From: Brevundimonas vesicularis
Lineage (GTDB): Bacteria; Pseudomonadota; Alphaproteobacteria; Caulobacterales; Caulobacteraceae
Length of the DNA: 51,021 bases
Assembly: GCF_014204545.1 (NCBI RefSeq)
Contig: NZ_JACHLJ010000005.1
Coordinates: 1 to 51,021 of the forward strand
Direction: 5' to 3'
Shown: positions 1 through 8,424 of the stretch, in pieces
Numbering within the stretch: the stretch's first letter is position 1
Layout: every line of letters starts with the position of its first letter
Program-made: the position numbers and the translations under genes
Notes under the pieces: generated by a model
The model's database searches: none
Told to the model about the DNA's origin: nothing
What the model saw: the letters and a program-made list of their open reading frames with translations, nothing else

Positions 1-87
1 AGAAATGGAAGATCGTCAGGAACGGCACGCGCCTGACGTAAGAAACGGTCGTGAATATCCGTTCGCCAGACGGATTCAATCGACTAC
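1..87. other. Foreign sequence replacing the 5' half of comM
   Basis: These bases do not encode the part of ComM that should precede its Walker A motif. In the comM frame there is a TGA at 52-54, and only about a dozen non-ComM codons follow it. A different frame stays open from base 2 to 129 and may be the tail of another gene. The bases just before recognisable comM read ...gactaca; in reverse they begin TGTAGTC, compatible with the TGT...ACA termini of Tn7-like and related transposons. Assigning this to a transposon end is inference. That comM coding is lost here is seen directly. Confidence 0.45.
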
Positions 88-1068
88 ACCTTGCTGTTCA
101 TCGGCCCGCCGGGGTCGGGCAAGTCGATGATGGCGCAGCGCCTGCCCGGCCTCTTGCCGCCCCTGACACCGCAGGAGTTGCTGGAGACCTCGATGGTCTG
201 GTCGGTCGCCGGCCTGATCGAACGCGGCGCCCTGACCCGCGATCGCCCGTTCCGCAGCCCGCACCATTCCGCCTCGATGGCGGCCCTGACCGGCGGCGGC
301 CTTCGCGCCAAGCCGGGCGAGGCCTCGCTGGCACACAACGGCGTGCTGTTCCTGGACGAACTGCCGGAATATTCGGCCCAGGCCCTGGACTCGCTGCGGG
401 CGCCGCTGGAGACCGGCGAGATCGTCGTCGCCCGCGCCAACGCCCACATCCGCTATCCCGCGCGGTTCCAGCTCGTCGCGGCGATGAACCCGTGCCGCTG
501 CGGTATGGGCGGCGCCGGACGCGGGGCGTGTGGCAAGGCTCCGCGTTGCCAGCGCGACTATCAGAACCGCGTCTCGGGTCCGATGTTCGACCGCATCGAC
601 CTGACGGTGGAGACGCCGCCGGTCACCGCCGCCGACATGGCCCTGCCCCCGCCCGCCGAAGGCACGGCCGAGGCCCGGGCGCGCGTCGCAACCGCCCGCG
701 CCATGCAGGAGGACCGGGTGCGCGAGGAGGGGCTGGACGCCGCCCAAGGCCTGAACGCCCGCGCCTCCGGCGCCACGTTGGATCGGTTCGCCACGCCGGA
801 CGAGGCGGGCCGGATGCTGCTGATGCGGGCGGGCGAGGCCGGCGGCCTGACCGCGCGCGGCTGGACCCGCACCCTGCGCCTGGCGCGCACCATCGCCGAC
901 CTCGACGGCAGCACCGGCGTTCTGCGTCGCCACATCGCCGAGGCCCTGATCTACCGCCGCACCACCATCGGGGCCGAGGCCGACTTCGACCGCCGCGTGG
1001 CGCAGCGCCATGAAGGCTTCGGTCTGCGCGAGGACGACGACGAGCAGACGCCCTTCCTGCACGCGTGA
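88..1068 (+). pseudogene. comM: ComM/YifB-type AAA+ ATPase, 5'-truncated
   Basis: This is the C-terminal two thirds of ComM, the hexameric helicase that promotes branch migration in natural transformation, with a magnesium-chelatase-like fold. Recognisable sequence starts just before Walker A (GPPGSGKS). It continues through Walker B (VLFLDELPEY), the cysteine cluster NPCRCGMGG...CGK..RC and the C-terminal Mg-chelatase domain ending RRVAQRHEGFG. The family is about 500 residues; here about 326 remain and the N-terminal S5/Lon-like domain is absent. A TTG at 91 could in principle start a protein, but it lies inside the nucleotide-binding fold, so this is a disrupted gene rather than a short homologue. 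comM is a known insertion hotspot for AbaR/Tn7-like elements, which fits a break here. Confidence 0.8.
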
Positions 1069-1138
1069 CGCGCCCGCGTTATGGTGGAGACATCCTTAAC
1101 CGTCGACCTTTAGGCTCCGTCTCGTTGGGGAGACGGCC

Positions 1139-2677
1139 ATGACGCGACGGACGGCGACGAAGCGGATCGAGGAGCGGACGAGCGCGCCTGTTGACCCCGC
1201 CCAGCAGTTCCTGCGGCTGATGAGCCACGAGATGCGCACGCCGCTGAACGGCGTCATCGGCATGATCAACCTGTTGCAGCGGACCCGGCTGGACGGCGCC
1301 CAGCGCGCCTATGCCGAGAACGCGCGTCAATCGGCCGAACATCTGCTGGGTCTGGTCAACGACCTGCTGGATTACGCGCGGCTGGAGGCCGGCGCGCTGG
1401 AGTTCGACCTGGCGCCCGTCGATCTGGAAGGTCTGGTGCGCGGCGTCGCCGAATTGCTGAGCCCGCGCGCCCACGACAAGGGGCTGGAGATCGTCTGGTC
1501 GGTCGCCGCCGACGCGCCCGACGTGCTGGCGGACGAAGGCCGGCTGCGTCAGGTGCTGTTCAACCTGGCGGGCAACGCCGTGAAGTTCACCGAAACCGGC
1601 GGCGTGCGCATTTCGGTCGAGCGCGTCGGCGGCAGCACGGCGCGTCCGCGCCTGGCCTTCCTGGTCGACGACACCGGCCCCGGCGTCGCGCCCGAGGCGC
1701 GCACACGCATCTTCGAGGAATTCGGCCACGCCGACAGTTCCGACGCGGTCCGCCAGGACGGCGCCGGCCTTGGTCTGGCGGTCGTGCGTAAACTGGCCGC
1801 CGCCATGGACGGCTCGGTGAAGGTCGAAAGCCGGCCCGACGGCGCCGCAACCGGCGGGGGCGCCCGCTTCCGCTTCGAGGCCGCCTTCGCCGCCGTCGCG
1901 GTGGCGCGCGACAAGCCGTTGCGCGGCCAGACGGTCGCGGTGCGCGCCGTCGATCCGTTTGTCCTGTCAGCGGCTCGCGCCCAGATCGAGGCCTCGGGCG
2001 GCGTCGTGGCGGATGCGGCCCCGGTGACCCTGGTCGATCACGCCGACGCCCCGGCGGGCGCGCTGGCGGCCCTGCCTTCCAGCGGTCGCGGCATCGTCCT
2101 GCTGAAACCTGCCGAACGCGATCTGATCGCCCGCTATCGCGCCGTCGGCTTCCACGGCTACCTGATCAAGCCCTTGCGTCGCGCGTCCTTGGCCGAGCGC
2201 GTCCTGGCCGCCATCGGCGCGGAGGCGCCGGACAACTCCAGCGCCCACTGCGCCGCCCCGATCGAAGACGACCGCGTCGCCCCCGTCCAGTTCGCCGGGA
2301 TCCGCGTCCTGCTAGCCGAGGACAATCCCGTCGGCGCGCTTCTGGCCCGCACCCTGTTGCGCCGCGAGGGCTGCACCGTCGAGACGGCCGCCACCGGCGA
2401 CGAAGCCGTCGCAGCGCTGAAACGCGCGCGATACGACGTGGTCTTCATGGACATGCGGATGCCCGGCATGGACGGCCCCGCCGCCGCCCGCGCCATCCGA
2501 GCGGCGGGCGACACGACGCCGATCCTGGCCCTGACCGCCAACGCCTTCGCCGAGAACCGCCGCGCCTGTCTTGAGGCCGGCATGGACGACCATATCGTCA
2601 AGCCGCTGGACGCCGAGGCCCTGCGCGCCGCCCTCGCCCGCTGGACGAAGCGCGACATCCGCGCCAAGGTCAGCTGA
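1139..2677 (+). CDS. Soluble hybrid sensor histidine kinase/response regulator
   Basis: A 512-residue cytoplasmic kinase with no membrane segment or PAS domain. The HisKA dimerisation domain starts almost at the N-terminus, with phospho-accepting His30 in MSHEMRTPLNG. The HATPase domain follows, with its N box around residue 146 (NLAGNAVKF) and G boxes DDTGPGVA and GAGLGLAVV. Residues about 262-355 look like a receiver that lost its aspartate: VDPFV replaces the acidic pocket, but a K344 'LIKPL' remains. A true receiver spans about 387-500 with AEDN, Asp438 (VFMDMRMPGMD) and K488. The ATG has a GGGGAG ribosome-binding site. With no sensory domain, input must come from a partner. The output pathway is unknown; no cognate regulator is adjacent. 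Confidence 0.85.
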   Translation: MTRRTATKRIEERTSAPVDPAQQFLRLMSHEMRTPLNGVIGMINLLQRTRLDGAQRAYAENARQSAEHLLGLVNDLLDYARLEAGALEFDLAPVDLEGLVRGVAELLSPRAHDKGLEIVWSVAADAPDVLADEGRLRQVLFNLAGNAVKFTETGGVRISVERVGGSTARPRLAFLVDDTGPGVAPEARTRIFEEFGHADSSDAVRQDGAGLGLAVVRKLAAAMDGSVKVESRPDGAATGGGARFRFEAAFAAVAVARDKPLRGQTVAVRAVDPFVLSAARAQIEASGGVVADAAPVTLVDHADAPAGALAALPSSGRGIVLLKPAERDLIARYRAVGFHGYLIKPLRRASLAERVLAAIGAEAPDNSSAHCAAPIEDDRVAPVQFAGIRVLLAEDNPVGALLARTLLRREGCTVETAATGDEAVAALKRARYDVVFMDMRMPGMDGPAAARAIRAAGDTTPILALTANAFAENRRACLEAGMDDHIVKPLDAEALRAALARWTKRDIRAKVS

Positions 2678-2720
2678 GTTACAGGCGCCCGCGTTACCGG
2701 CCGCCGCGCCGGAGCCGTGC

Positions 2721-4487
2721 ATGACCGACCAAGCCCACCCCCCCGTCAACGGCAAGCCCGCCGGCCGTTTCGGCGGCCTCGCCGTCTATGGCGAGCGGCG
2801 CGTCTTCATCATGCTGCTGCTGGGCTTTTCGGCAGGCCTGCCGAACCTGCTGATCTTCGACACGCTGACCACCTGGTTGCGAGAGAGCGGCCTGACGCTG
2901 GAAGTGATCGGCTTCTTCGCCTTGGCCACACTCAGCTACTCGTTGAAATTCGTCTGGGCGCCGCTGATCGACCGAACCGCCGTGCCGCTTCTGACGCCTC
3001 TGCTTGGTCATCGACGCGCATGGATGCTGGTCACGCAAGGCGTAATCATCTTCGGTCTATGGTCGATTTCGACCCTGAACCCCTCCAACGCCCTGATCGC
3101 CGTGGCCGGATTCGCCGCCCTCGTCGGCTTCTTCGGCGCGACCCAAGACATCGTCATCGACGCCTGGCGGATCGAGGCGGCCGACGACAGCCGCCATGGC
3201 GCCATGGCCGCCGCTTATCAGCTGGGCTACCGCGTCGCCATGATCGTGGCTGGGGCTGTGCCGCTGGTGCTGGCCGATCTCTACAGCTGGAACCTCTCAT
3301 ACGCCGTGATGGCTGCACTCATGGGCATCGGCATCGCCGGGGTGCTGTTTGCGCCGCGGGAGAAGGCGCACTCGATCCGAGCCATTCCGGTTGGAGACGT
3401 TCCCTCGCGACCAAAGCTGGAAATCTTCGAGTGGATCGCTCGTCTGACGGTCATCGGCGTCGCCGCCATGTTCCTGGGTTCGGGCCTGACGGGACAGTCG
3501 GCGCCTTTGAACGCCCTTTTCAGTCTCTTCGGCCTCGGCCCGGACGGCAAGGCGGCGGTCGCAGCAGCGCTGGCGGCGAAGCCGGAGGGCGTCTATCTGC
3601 AGTTCGCTCTGGTGCTCATGGGCCTGGCTGTCATGGTCATGGCCTGCTGGCCTCTGCCAGGAACGAAGACGCGGCCGGGCGCCTATCTCGCCGGATCGTT
3701 CGGCCAGCCCCTAGCCGATTTCTACAGGCGCTTTTCAGGCGTGGCGACGCTGATCCTGGCGCTGATCTGCGTCTATCGCCTGGCAGATTTCGTGCTGAAC
3801 ATCATGCCGCCCTTCTACATCGACCTCGGCTTTTCCAAGACGGAGCTGGCCGAGGTGCGCAAGGTGTTTGGCGTGGTCATGACCAGTCTGGGCGTGATCA
3901 TCGGCGGCTGGTCTGTCGCCAAGCTCGGCCTGATCCGCACCATGGTCATCGGCGCGTTCATGAGCCCTGTGTCCAACCTGATCTTCGCCTGGCTGGCGAC
4001 CCAGGGTCACAGCCTGTCGGCCCTGACCGTCGCCATCGGCGTGGACAACGTCTCAAGCGGATACGCCGGCACCGCCCTGATCGCCTATATGTCCAGCCTG
4101 ACGTCGATCGGCTTTACCGCGACCCAGTATGCCCTGTTCACGTCGCTGTACGCTCTTCCCGGCAAGCTGATCGCGACGCAGTCGGGACGGATCGTCGAGG
4201 CGTCAGCCCGAGCTGCCGAAGGGACCGGGCCTTTCGCTGGCCTGCGAGCGCTGTTCGCCAATCTGCAACCCGGCGTGTTGACCACCGGCGCGGCGACCAG
4301 CGGCGTGACCCCAGCGGCGTTGGGCGCGGGCTACGTGGCCTTCTTCCTCTATTCAGCGATTATCGGTGTGTTCGGGATCGTCCTGGCCTTCATCGTGGCC
4401 AGCAAGCAGACCGCCCTGCAGGCGCGCCAGAAGGCCGCGATCGAAGAAGAGGCTGTGATCGCCGCGACCGAGGGCCAGCCGTCCTGA
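2721..4487 (+). CDS. AmpG-like major facilitator permease
   Basis: A 588-residue polytopic inner-membrane protein of the AmpG/PAT branch of the major facilitator superfamily. Family members import anhydromuropeptides for wall recycling. Near the N-terminus is the characteristic GFSAGLPNLLIFDTLTTWL segment, followed by LKFVWAPLIDR and GFFGATQDIVIDAWR, both typical of AmpG. It is longer than E. coli AmpG (491 residues) because of a loop around residues 270-330 and a C-terminal extension. The frame is open upstream inside the kinase gene, but the ATG at 2721 has GGAG about 7 bases before it. It ends 4 bases from the convergent yidB-like gene. The muropeptide substrate is inferred from family. 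Confidence 0.75.
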   Translation: MTDQAHPPVNGKPAGRFGGLAVYGERRVFIMLLLGFSAGLPNLLIFDTLTTWLRESGLTLEVIGFFALATLSYSLKFVWAPLIDRTAVPLLTPLLGHRRAWMLVTQGVIIFGLWSISTLNPSNALIAVAGFAALVGFFGATQDIVIDAWRIEAADDSRHGAMAAAYQLGYRVAMIVAGAVPLVLADLYSWNLSYAVMAALMGIGIAGVLFAPREKAHSIRAIPVGDVPSRPKLEIFEWIARLTVIGVAAMFLGSGLTGQSAPLNALFSLFGLGPDGKAAVAAALAAKPEGVYLQFALVLMGLAVMVMACWPLPGTKTRPGAYLAGSFGQPLADFYRRFSGVATLILALICVYRLADFVLNIMPPFYIDLGFSKTELAEVRKVFGVVMTSLGVIIGGWSVAKLGLIRTMVIGAFMSPVSNLIFAWLATQGHSLSALTVAIGVDNVSSGYAGTALIAYMSSLTSIGFTATQYALFTSLYALPGKLIATQSGRIVEASARAAEGTGPFAGLRALFANLQPGVLTTGAATSGVTPAALGAGYVAFFLYSAIIGVFGIVLAFIVASKQTALQARQKAAIEEEAVIAATEGQPS

Positions 4488-4491
4488 CGCT

Positions 4492-4884
4492 TCAGCGCTT
4501 CAGGAAACCGCCGATCATGTCGCCCAGTCCACCCGGCAGTTTGGCAAGCAGGTCGTCGGCGCCGTCGATCTGACCACCGGGGGTCAGGCGGTCGATGGCT
4601 TCGGGCAGAAGACCGGCCAGGGTCTCGCCGGCCTGTTCGGGGGTCACGCCCATCTTGGCGGCGATGTCGGCGATGGGGCCGTGGCCCAGGACGGCCGTGA
4701 TCTGCTCAGCCGAGATGTTGGCGTTCGGCCCCGTGCCGACCCAGGAGCCGATCACATCGCCCAAGCCCGCCTGACCGAACTTCTCGGCCAGTCCGCCGAC
4801 GCCGCCCTGCCCCTTGAGCAGGTCGCTCAGACCGCCTGCGGCGTCGTCGCCGAGACCCTTCACCACATTGTCCAGAAAGCCCAT
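4492..4884 (-). CDS. YidB-like DUF937 protein
   Basis: A 130-residue protein of the YidB/DUF937 family: glycine-rich, amphipathic, no signal peptide. The N-terminus MGFLDNVVKGLG and the segment ISAEQITAVLGHGPIADIA with GVTPEQAGETLAGLLPEAID match the family pattern. The C-terminus is a second glycine-rich helix (GLGDMIGGFLKR). An upstream in-frame start exists, but the ATG at 4884 is preceded by an AGGAG ribosome-binding site. The biochemical function of the family is not established. It is convergent with the AmpG-like gene and separated from the entericidin gene by a terminator. Confidence 0.75.
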   Translation of the reverse strand: MGFLDNVVKGLGDDAAGGLSDLLKGQGGVGGLAEKFGQAGLGDVIGSWVGTGPNANISAEQITAVLGHGPIADIAAKMGVTPEQAGETLAGLLPEAIDRLTPGGQIDGADDLLAKLPGGLGDMIGGFLKR

Positions 4885-4937
4885 CACCGTCTCCTGAATG
4901 ATGGCGCACCGTAACACCGTCATGCGACGGATACGAG

Positions 4938-4966
4938 AAAGGCCCGCCGTGATCCGACGGGCCTTT
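4938..4966 (-). terminator. Intrinsic terminator after the entericidin gene
   Basis: Nine-base perfect stem (aaaggcccg / cgggccttt) with an 11-base loop. On the minus strand it is followed by a short T-rich tract (tttctc). It lies 25 bases past the entericidin stop codon and insulates that gene from the yidB-like gene. Confidence 0.65.
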
Positions 4967-4990
4967 CCAACATCGGCTTTTGAGAAAGCC

Positions 4991-5128
4991 TTAGTTCTTT
5001 GCTTCGTTCGCGCCTTGCGTGACGGCCGAACCGGCGGCCGAGACGTCGCGGCCGGCGCCGGCGATGGTGTTGCAGGCCGACACGGCCAGAGCGGCGGCGA
5101 CGATGGACAGGGTGATGATCTTGCGCAT
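4991..5128 (-). CDS. Entericidin A/B-type small lipoprotein
   Basis: A 45-residue lipoprotein: MRKIITLSIVAAALAVSAC, where VSAC is a lipobox with Cys19 as the lipidated residue, then a short mature peptide (NTIAGAGRDVSAAG...) ending EAKN. Mature entericidins typically begin CNTxxGxGxDxxxxG, and this matches. In E. coli, EcnA/EcnB are envelope lipoproteins linked to stationary-phase stress and lysis; in alphaproteobacteria the family is usually general-stress regulated. No second copy is adjacent, so it is not an A/B antidote-toxin pair here. It has its own terminator and a candidate stress promoter. Confidence 0.85.
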   Translation of the reverse strand: MRKIITLSIVAAALAVSACNTIAGAGRDVSAAGSAVTQGANEAKN

Positions 5129-5165
5129 GGTGTGAACCCTTGTTGGTATGGTCAAGTTTCGTCGA

Positions 5166-5190
5166 AACGCCGACCCTGAACTTGGGTTGC
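5166..5190 (-). promoter_or_regulatory. Candidate EcfG-type general-stress promoter
   Basis: On the minus strand the sequence reads GCAAC-N16-CGTT, one mismatch from the alphaproteobacterial EcfG consensus GGAAC-N16/17-CGTT. It lies 38 bases upstream of the entericidin ATG, giving a leader of roughly 30 bases. A perfect 13-base palindrome (gtttcgtcgaaac, 5156-5168) overlaps the -10 side and could be an operator. Assignment is by pattern only. Confidence 0.4.
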
Positions 5191-5318
5191 ATCAAGCGAC
5201 GCCGTATCGAAAATTTTGCTTTCGGCGTGTCGGATCGCCGCAACGGCGGCGGCATTGATCGCTTGCGCCGCGCGCACGCGGCCCCGAAGGTGCGCCCCTG
5301 TTTCACGAGGGGTTGTTC

Positions 5319-7154
5319 ATGCGTCGTCTTCTGATCTCGTCCGCCGCCGTGATGGCGGTGCTGTCCGCCGCGCCCGCGCTGGCGCAAACCTCCGCCCCCG
5401 CCCAAACAGCCGCGGCCGAAAGCGAGGACACGCGGCTGAACGCCTTCTTCGAACAGGCCTTCCAGGCGCGGATCGCGCTGAGCCCGCAGCAGATGACATC
5501 GCTGGGCATCAAGACCGACTACGACAAGCTGGACGACGTGTCGGACGCGGCGACCGACCGGGCCCTCGCGCTTCAGGAGGCGCAGCTGGCGCAGATGAAG
5601 GCCCAGTTCGATCCGCAGAAGCTGGGGCCGCAGGCGGCGCTGTCGTGGCGGATGTTCGAATATGGCGTCCAGCAGGCGCGACTGTCGAACCAGTGGCGCG
5701 ACTGGGGCTTTCAGTTCGCCGCCAACGGCAATCCGACCACCAGCCTGCCGGTCTTTCTGATCAACAACCACCGGGTCTCCAGCGTGGCCGACGCCGAGGC
5801 CTATGTCGCGCGGATCAAGGCCGCCGAGACGCAGATGGATCAGGTGGCCGAGGAACTGCGTCAGCGCGCGGCGGCGGGCGTCGTCTCGCCGCGCTTCGTC
5901 TTCGCGCCGTCCATCGCCAACACCCGCAACGTCATCACCGGCGCGCCGTTCGACGATGGCGCGGACAATCCGGTCTGGGCCGACTTCAACAAGAAGGTCG
6001 CGGCGCTGGAGACGGATCAGGCGACGAAGGACCGGCTGCTGGCGGAAGGCCGTGCGGCCCTGACCGGACCCTACAAAGCCGGGTTCGAGACCGTTCTGAC
6101 GGCGCTGGCCGAGGTGCAGCCCAAGGCTGACAGCGACGCGGGCGTGTGGCGCCTGCCGCAGGGCGAGGCCTATTACAACGCCCGGCTCCAGCTCTCGACG
6201 ACCACTGACCTGACCGCCGACCAGATCCATGAGATCGGTCTGGCCGAGGTTGCCCGCATCCAGGCCGAGATGGAGACCATCAAGACCCAGGTCGGCTTTA
6301 CCGGCTCGCTGCAGGCGTTCTTCACCGTCCTGAAGACGGATCCACGGTTCCAGTATCCGAATACGCCCGAGGGCAAGGAGCAGTATCTGACCGACGCGCG
6401 CGGCTTCATCGCCCAGGTGATGGCGGCGGCGCCGCAATGGTTCTCGACCCTGCCCAAGGCGGCGCTGGAGGTGCGGGCGGTGGAGCCGTTCCGCGAGGCG
6501 ACGGCTTCGATCGCCTTCTACAACTCGCCGGCGCCGGACGGATCGCGGCCGGGCATCTACTACGTCAATCTGTCGGACATGACCCAGGTGCTGAAGCCCC
6601 AGATCGAGGGCATCAGCTATCACGAGGGCGCGCCGGGCCACCATTTCCAGATCGCCTATGCGCAGGAGATTGAGGGCCTGCCGCGCTTCCGCCGGTTCGG
6701 TGGCTATGGAGCCTATGCGGAAGGGTGGGGGCTGTACGCCGAGCAGCTGGGCAAGGAGATGGGCTTCTATCAGGACCCCTATTCCGACTTCGGCCGCCTC
6801 TCGACCGAGCTATGGCGCGCGGTGCGTCTGGTGACCGACACCGGCCTGCACGCCAAGCGCTGGAGCCGCGAGCAGGCGATGGACTATTTCCGCCAGAACT
6901 CCCTGCTGTCCGAGCGCGACATCGAAAAGGAAGTCGAGCGCTACATCACCAACCCCGGCCAAGCGACCAGCTACAAGATTGGCGAGCTGAAGATCGAGGA
7001 ACTGCGCGACCGGGCCAAGACGGCGTTGGGCGACCGGTTCGACATCAAGGACTTCCATGCAGTCGTGCTGGGCTCCGGCTCGGTGCCGCTGGACGTGCTG
7101 GAGGATCAGGTGGACAGCTGGATCGCAGCGGGCGGCGGGGCGCCGACGACCTGA
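5319..7154 (+). CDS. Exported DUF885 family protein (putative metallopeptidase)
   Basis: A 611-residue protein with a clear signal peptide (MRRLLISSAAVMAVLSAAPALAQ) and a DUF885 body. The hallmark segment ISYHEGAPGHHFQIAYAQE lies around residues 430-448 and resembles a zinc-binding HExxH-like site, so these proteins are usually regarded as metallopeptidases related to the M32/M3 folds. Substrate is unknown. The ATG at 5319 is preceded by GAGGGG; a TTG two codons earlier is less likely. It is divergent from the entericidin gene and 44 bases upstream of trmD on the same strand, though functionally unrelated to it. Confidence 0.8.
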   Translation: MRRLLISSAAVMAVLSAAPALAQTSAPAQTAAAESEDTRLNAFFEQAFQARIALSPQQMTSLGIKTDYDKLDDVSDAATDRALALQEAQLAQMKAQFDPQKLGPQAALSWRMFEYGVQQARLSNQWRDWGFQFAANGNPTTSLPVFLINNHRVSSVADAEAYVARIKAAETQMDQVAEELRQRAAAGVVSPRFVFAPSIANTRNVITGAPFDDGADNPVWADFNKKVAALETDQATKDRLLAEGRAALTGPYKAGFETVLTALAEVQPKADSDAGVWRLPQGEAYYNARLQLSTTTDLTADQIHEIGLAEVARIQAEMETIKTQVGFTGSLQAFFTVLKTDPRFQYPNTPEGKEQYLTDARGFIAQVMAAAPQWFSTLPKAALEVRAVEPFREATASIAFYNSPAPDGSRPGIYYVNLSDMTQVLKPQIEGISYHEGAPGHHFQIAYAQEIEGLPRFRRFGGYGAYAEGWGLYAEQLGKEMGFYQDPYSDFGRLSTELWRAVRLVTDTGLHAKRWSREQAMDYFRQNSLLSERDIEKEVERYITNPGQATSYKIGELKIEELRDRAKTALGDRFDIKDFHAVVLGSGSVPLDVLEDQVDSWIAAGGGAPTT

Positions 7155-7198
7155 CCCGGCTCGCCTTTCCGGTCACGGAGCGGTAAAGGGCGCGCGCC

Positions 7199-7924
7199 AT
7201 GCCCTTTACCGCGACCGTCCTGACCATGTTTCCCGAGGCCTTTCCGGGTCCGCTCGGGGTGTCTCTGATCGGCACGGCTTGGCGCGAGAAGGGCTTGTGG
7301 AGCCTGGAAACGGTTGACATTCGCGCCTTTTCCACAGATACGCGCGGCTTCCTGGACGACACCCCTGCGGGTGGCGGCCCGGGAGCTGTGCTGAAGGCGG
7401 ACGTGGTGGCTCGGGCGGTGGATAGCCTGCCGGGACCGAAACGGCCGCTTTTGTACATGAGCGCCAGGGGTCGCCCCCTGACCCAGGCGCGCGTCAAGGA
7501 ATGGGCGAAAGCCGACGGGATCGTCGTGCTGTGCGGCCGTTTCGAGGGGGTGGATCAGCGGGTGCTGGACGCACGCGGGTTCGAGGAGGTCTCGGTCGGA
7601 GACGCGGTTCTCGCCGGCGGCGAGGCGGCGGCGATGGTCGCGATCGAGGCGTGCGTAAGACTGATCCCCGGCGTGCTCGGCTCAGGCGACAGCCTGTCGT
7701 CCGAAAGCTTCGAGGATGGGCTTTTGGAACACCCGCAGTACACGCGACCGCGGACGTTCGAGGGGCTTGAGATACCCGAGGTGCTGCTGTCGGGCGATCA
7801 CAAGAAGATCGCGGGATGGCGCGAGGCGCAGCGGGAGACGACTACGCGGGAGCGGCGGCCGGACCTCTGGCAGGCGCATCTCGCCAACTCACAGCTAAAG
7901 GGCGCAAAGCCCGAGGAGAAATGA
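7199..7924 (+). CDS. trmD: tRNA (guanine37-N1)-methyltransferase
   Basis: TrmD methylates N1 of G37 next to the anticodon, using S-adenosylmethionine bound in a trefoil knot, and so prevents +1 frameshifting. The 241 residues are of normal length and carry [12 protein letters not shown] at the N-terminus, [25 protein letters not shown] and [11 protein letters not shown]. In the SAM-site motif an alanine stands where most TrmDs have an aromatic residue (GDYVL becomes GDAVL), which is mildly unusual. rplS follows after one base plus a strong GAGGAG site, so the two are co-transcribed. rpsP and rimM, often upstream of trmD, are not here. Confidence 0.95.
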   Translation: MPFTATVLTMFPEAFPGPLGVSLIGTAWREKGLWSLETVDIRAFSTDTRGFLDDTPAGGGPGAVLKADVVARAVDSLPGPKRPLLYMSARGRPLTQARVKEWAKADGIVVLCGRFEGVDQRVLDARGFEEVSVGDAVLAGGEAAAMVAIEACVRLIPGVLGSGDSLSSESFEDGLLEHPQYTRPRTFEGLEIPEVLLSGDHKKIAGWREAQRETTTRERRPDLWQAHLANSQLKGAKPEEK

Positions 7925-7925
7925 C

Positions 7926-8348
7926 ATGAACATCGTTCAACAGCTGGACGCCGAAGAAAAAGCCCGCGTCCTGGGCGAACGCAAAATCCCGGAATTCCAG
8001 CCCGGCGACACCCTGCGCGTCAACGTGAAGATCAAGGAAGGCGAACGCGAGCGCGTTCAGGCCTTCGAAGGCGTCTGCATCGCCCGTGACGGCGGCGGCA
8101 TCAGCGAAACCTTCACGGTCCGCAAGATCTCGTTCGGCGAAGGCGTCGAGCGCCGCTTCCCCATCCTGTCGCCGAACATCGAGTCGATCGAGGTGAAGCG
8201 CCGCGGCGTCGTGCGTCGCGCCAAGCTCTATTACCTGCGCGATCGTCGCGGCAAATCGGCCCGTATCGCCGAGCGCCAGACGGTTCGTCCCGCCAAGGGC
8301 GTCGTCGTTCCGGAAACCGGTTCGGCCGCCAAGACCGAAGAAGCCTAG
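7926..8348 (+). CDS. rplS: 50S ribosomal protein L19
   Basis: L19 lies at the 30S-50S interface. The 140-residue product has the conserved core [30 protein letters not shown] and a C-terminal basic strand region ([29 protein letters not shown]). It carries a lineage-type extension of about 25 residues rich in Ala, Thr and Glu. Its start overlaps the intergenic ribosome-binding site of the trmD transcript, and a strong intrinsic terminator follows 25 bases after the stop. Confidence 0.97.
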   Translation: MNIVQQLDAEEKARVLGERKIPEFQPGDTLRVNVKIKEGERERVQAFEGVCIARDGGGISETFTVRKISFGEGVERRFPILSPNIESIEVKRRGVVRRAKLYYLRDRRGKSARIAERQTVRPAKGVVVPETGSAAKTEEA

Positions 8349-8373
8349 TTTCAGGCTAAGTGATGAAATGACG

Positions 8374-8401
8374 AAGGCCCCGGCGGAGACGCCGGGGCCT
8401 T
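8374..8401 (+). terminator. Intrinsic terminator of trmD-rplS
   Basis: Perfect 12-base stem (aaggccccggcg / cgccggggcctt) closed by a GAGA loop and followed by a T-run (tttt) on the plus strand. This is the strongest terminator in the window. Confidence 0.9.
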
Positions 8402-8424
8402 TTCTCAATTCCGTCAGTCCGGGA

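Noticed and set aside
91..1068. TTG at 91 as a genuine start of a short ComM homologue
   Set aside because: Translation would start inside the nucleotide-binding fold, with the preceding strand missing.
1139..2677. CckA or PleC-type cell-cycle kinase
   Set aside because: No transmembrane or PAS domains, and the receiver arrangement differs from both.
4920..6644. 574-codon minus-strand frame spanning the entericidin gene and the DUF885 gene
   Set aside because: It is read across the entericidin promoter and gene in another frame; composition is Arg/Leu/Gly without domains.
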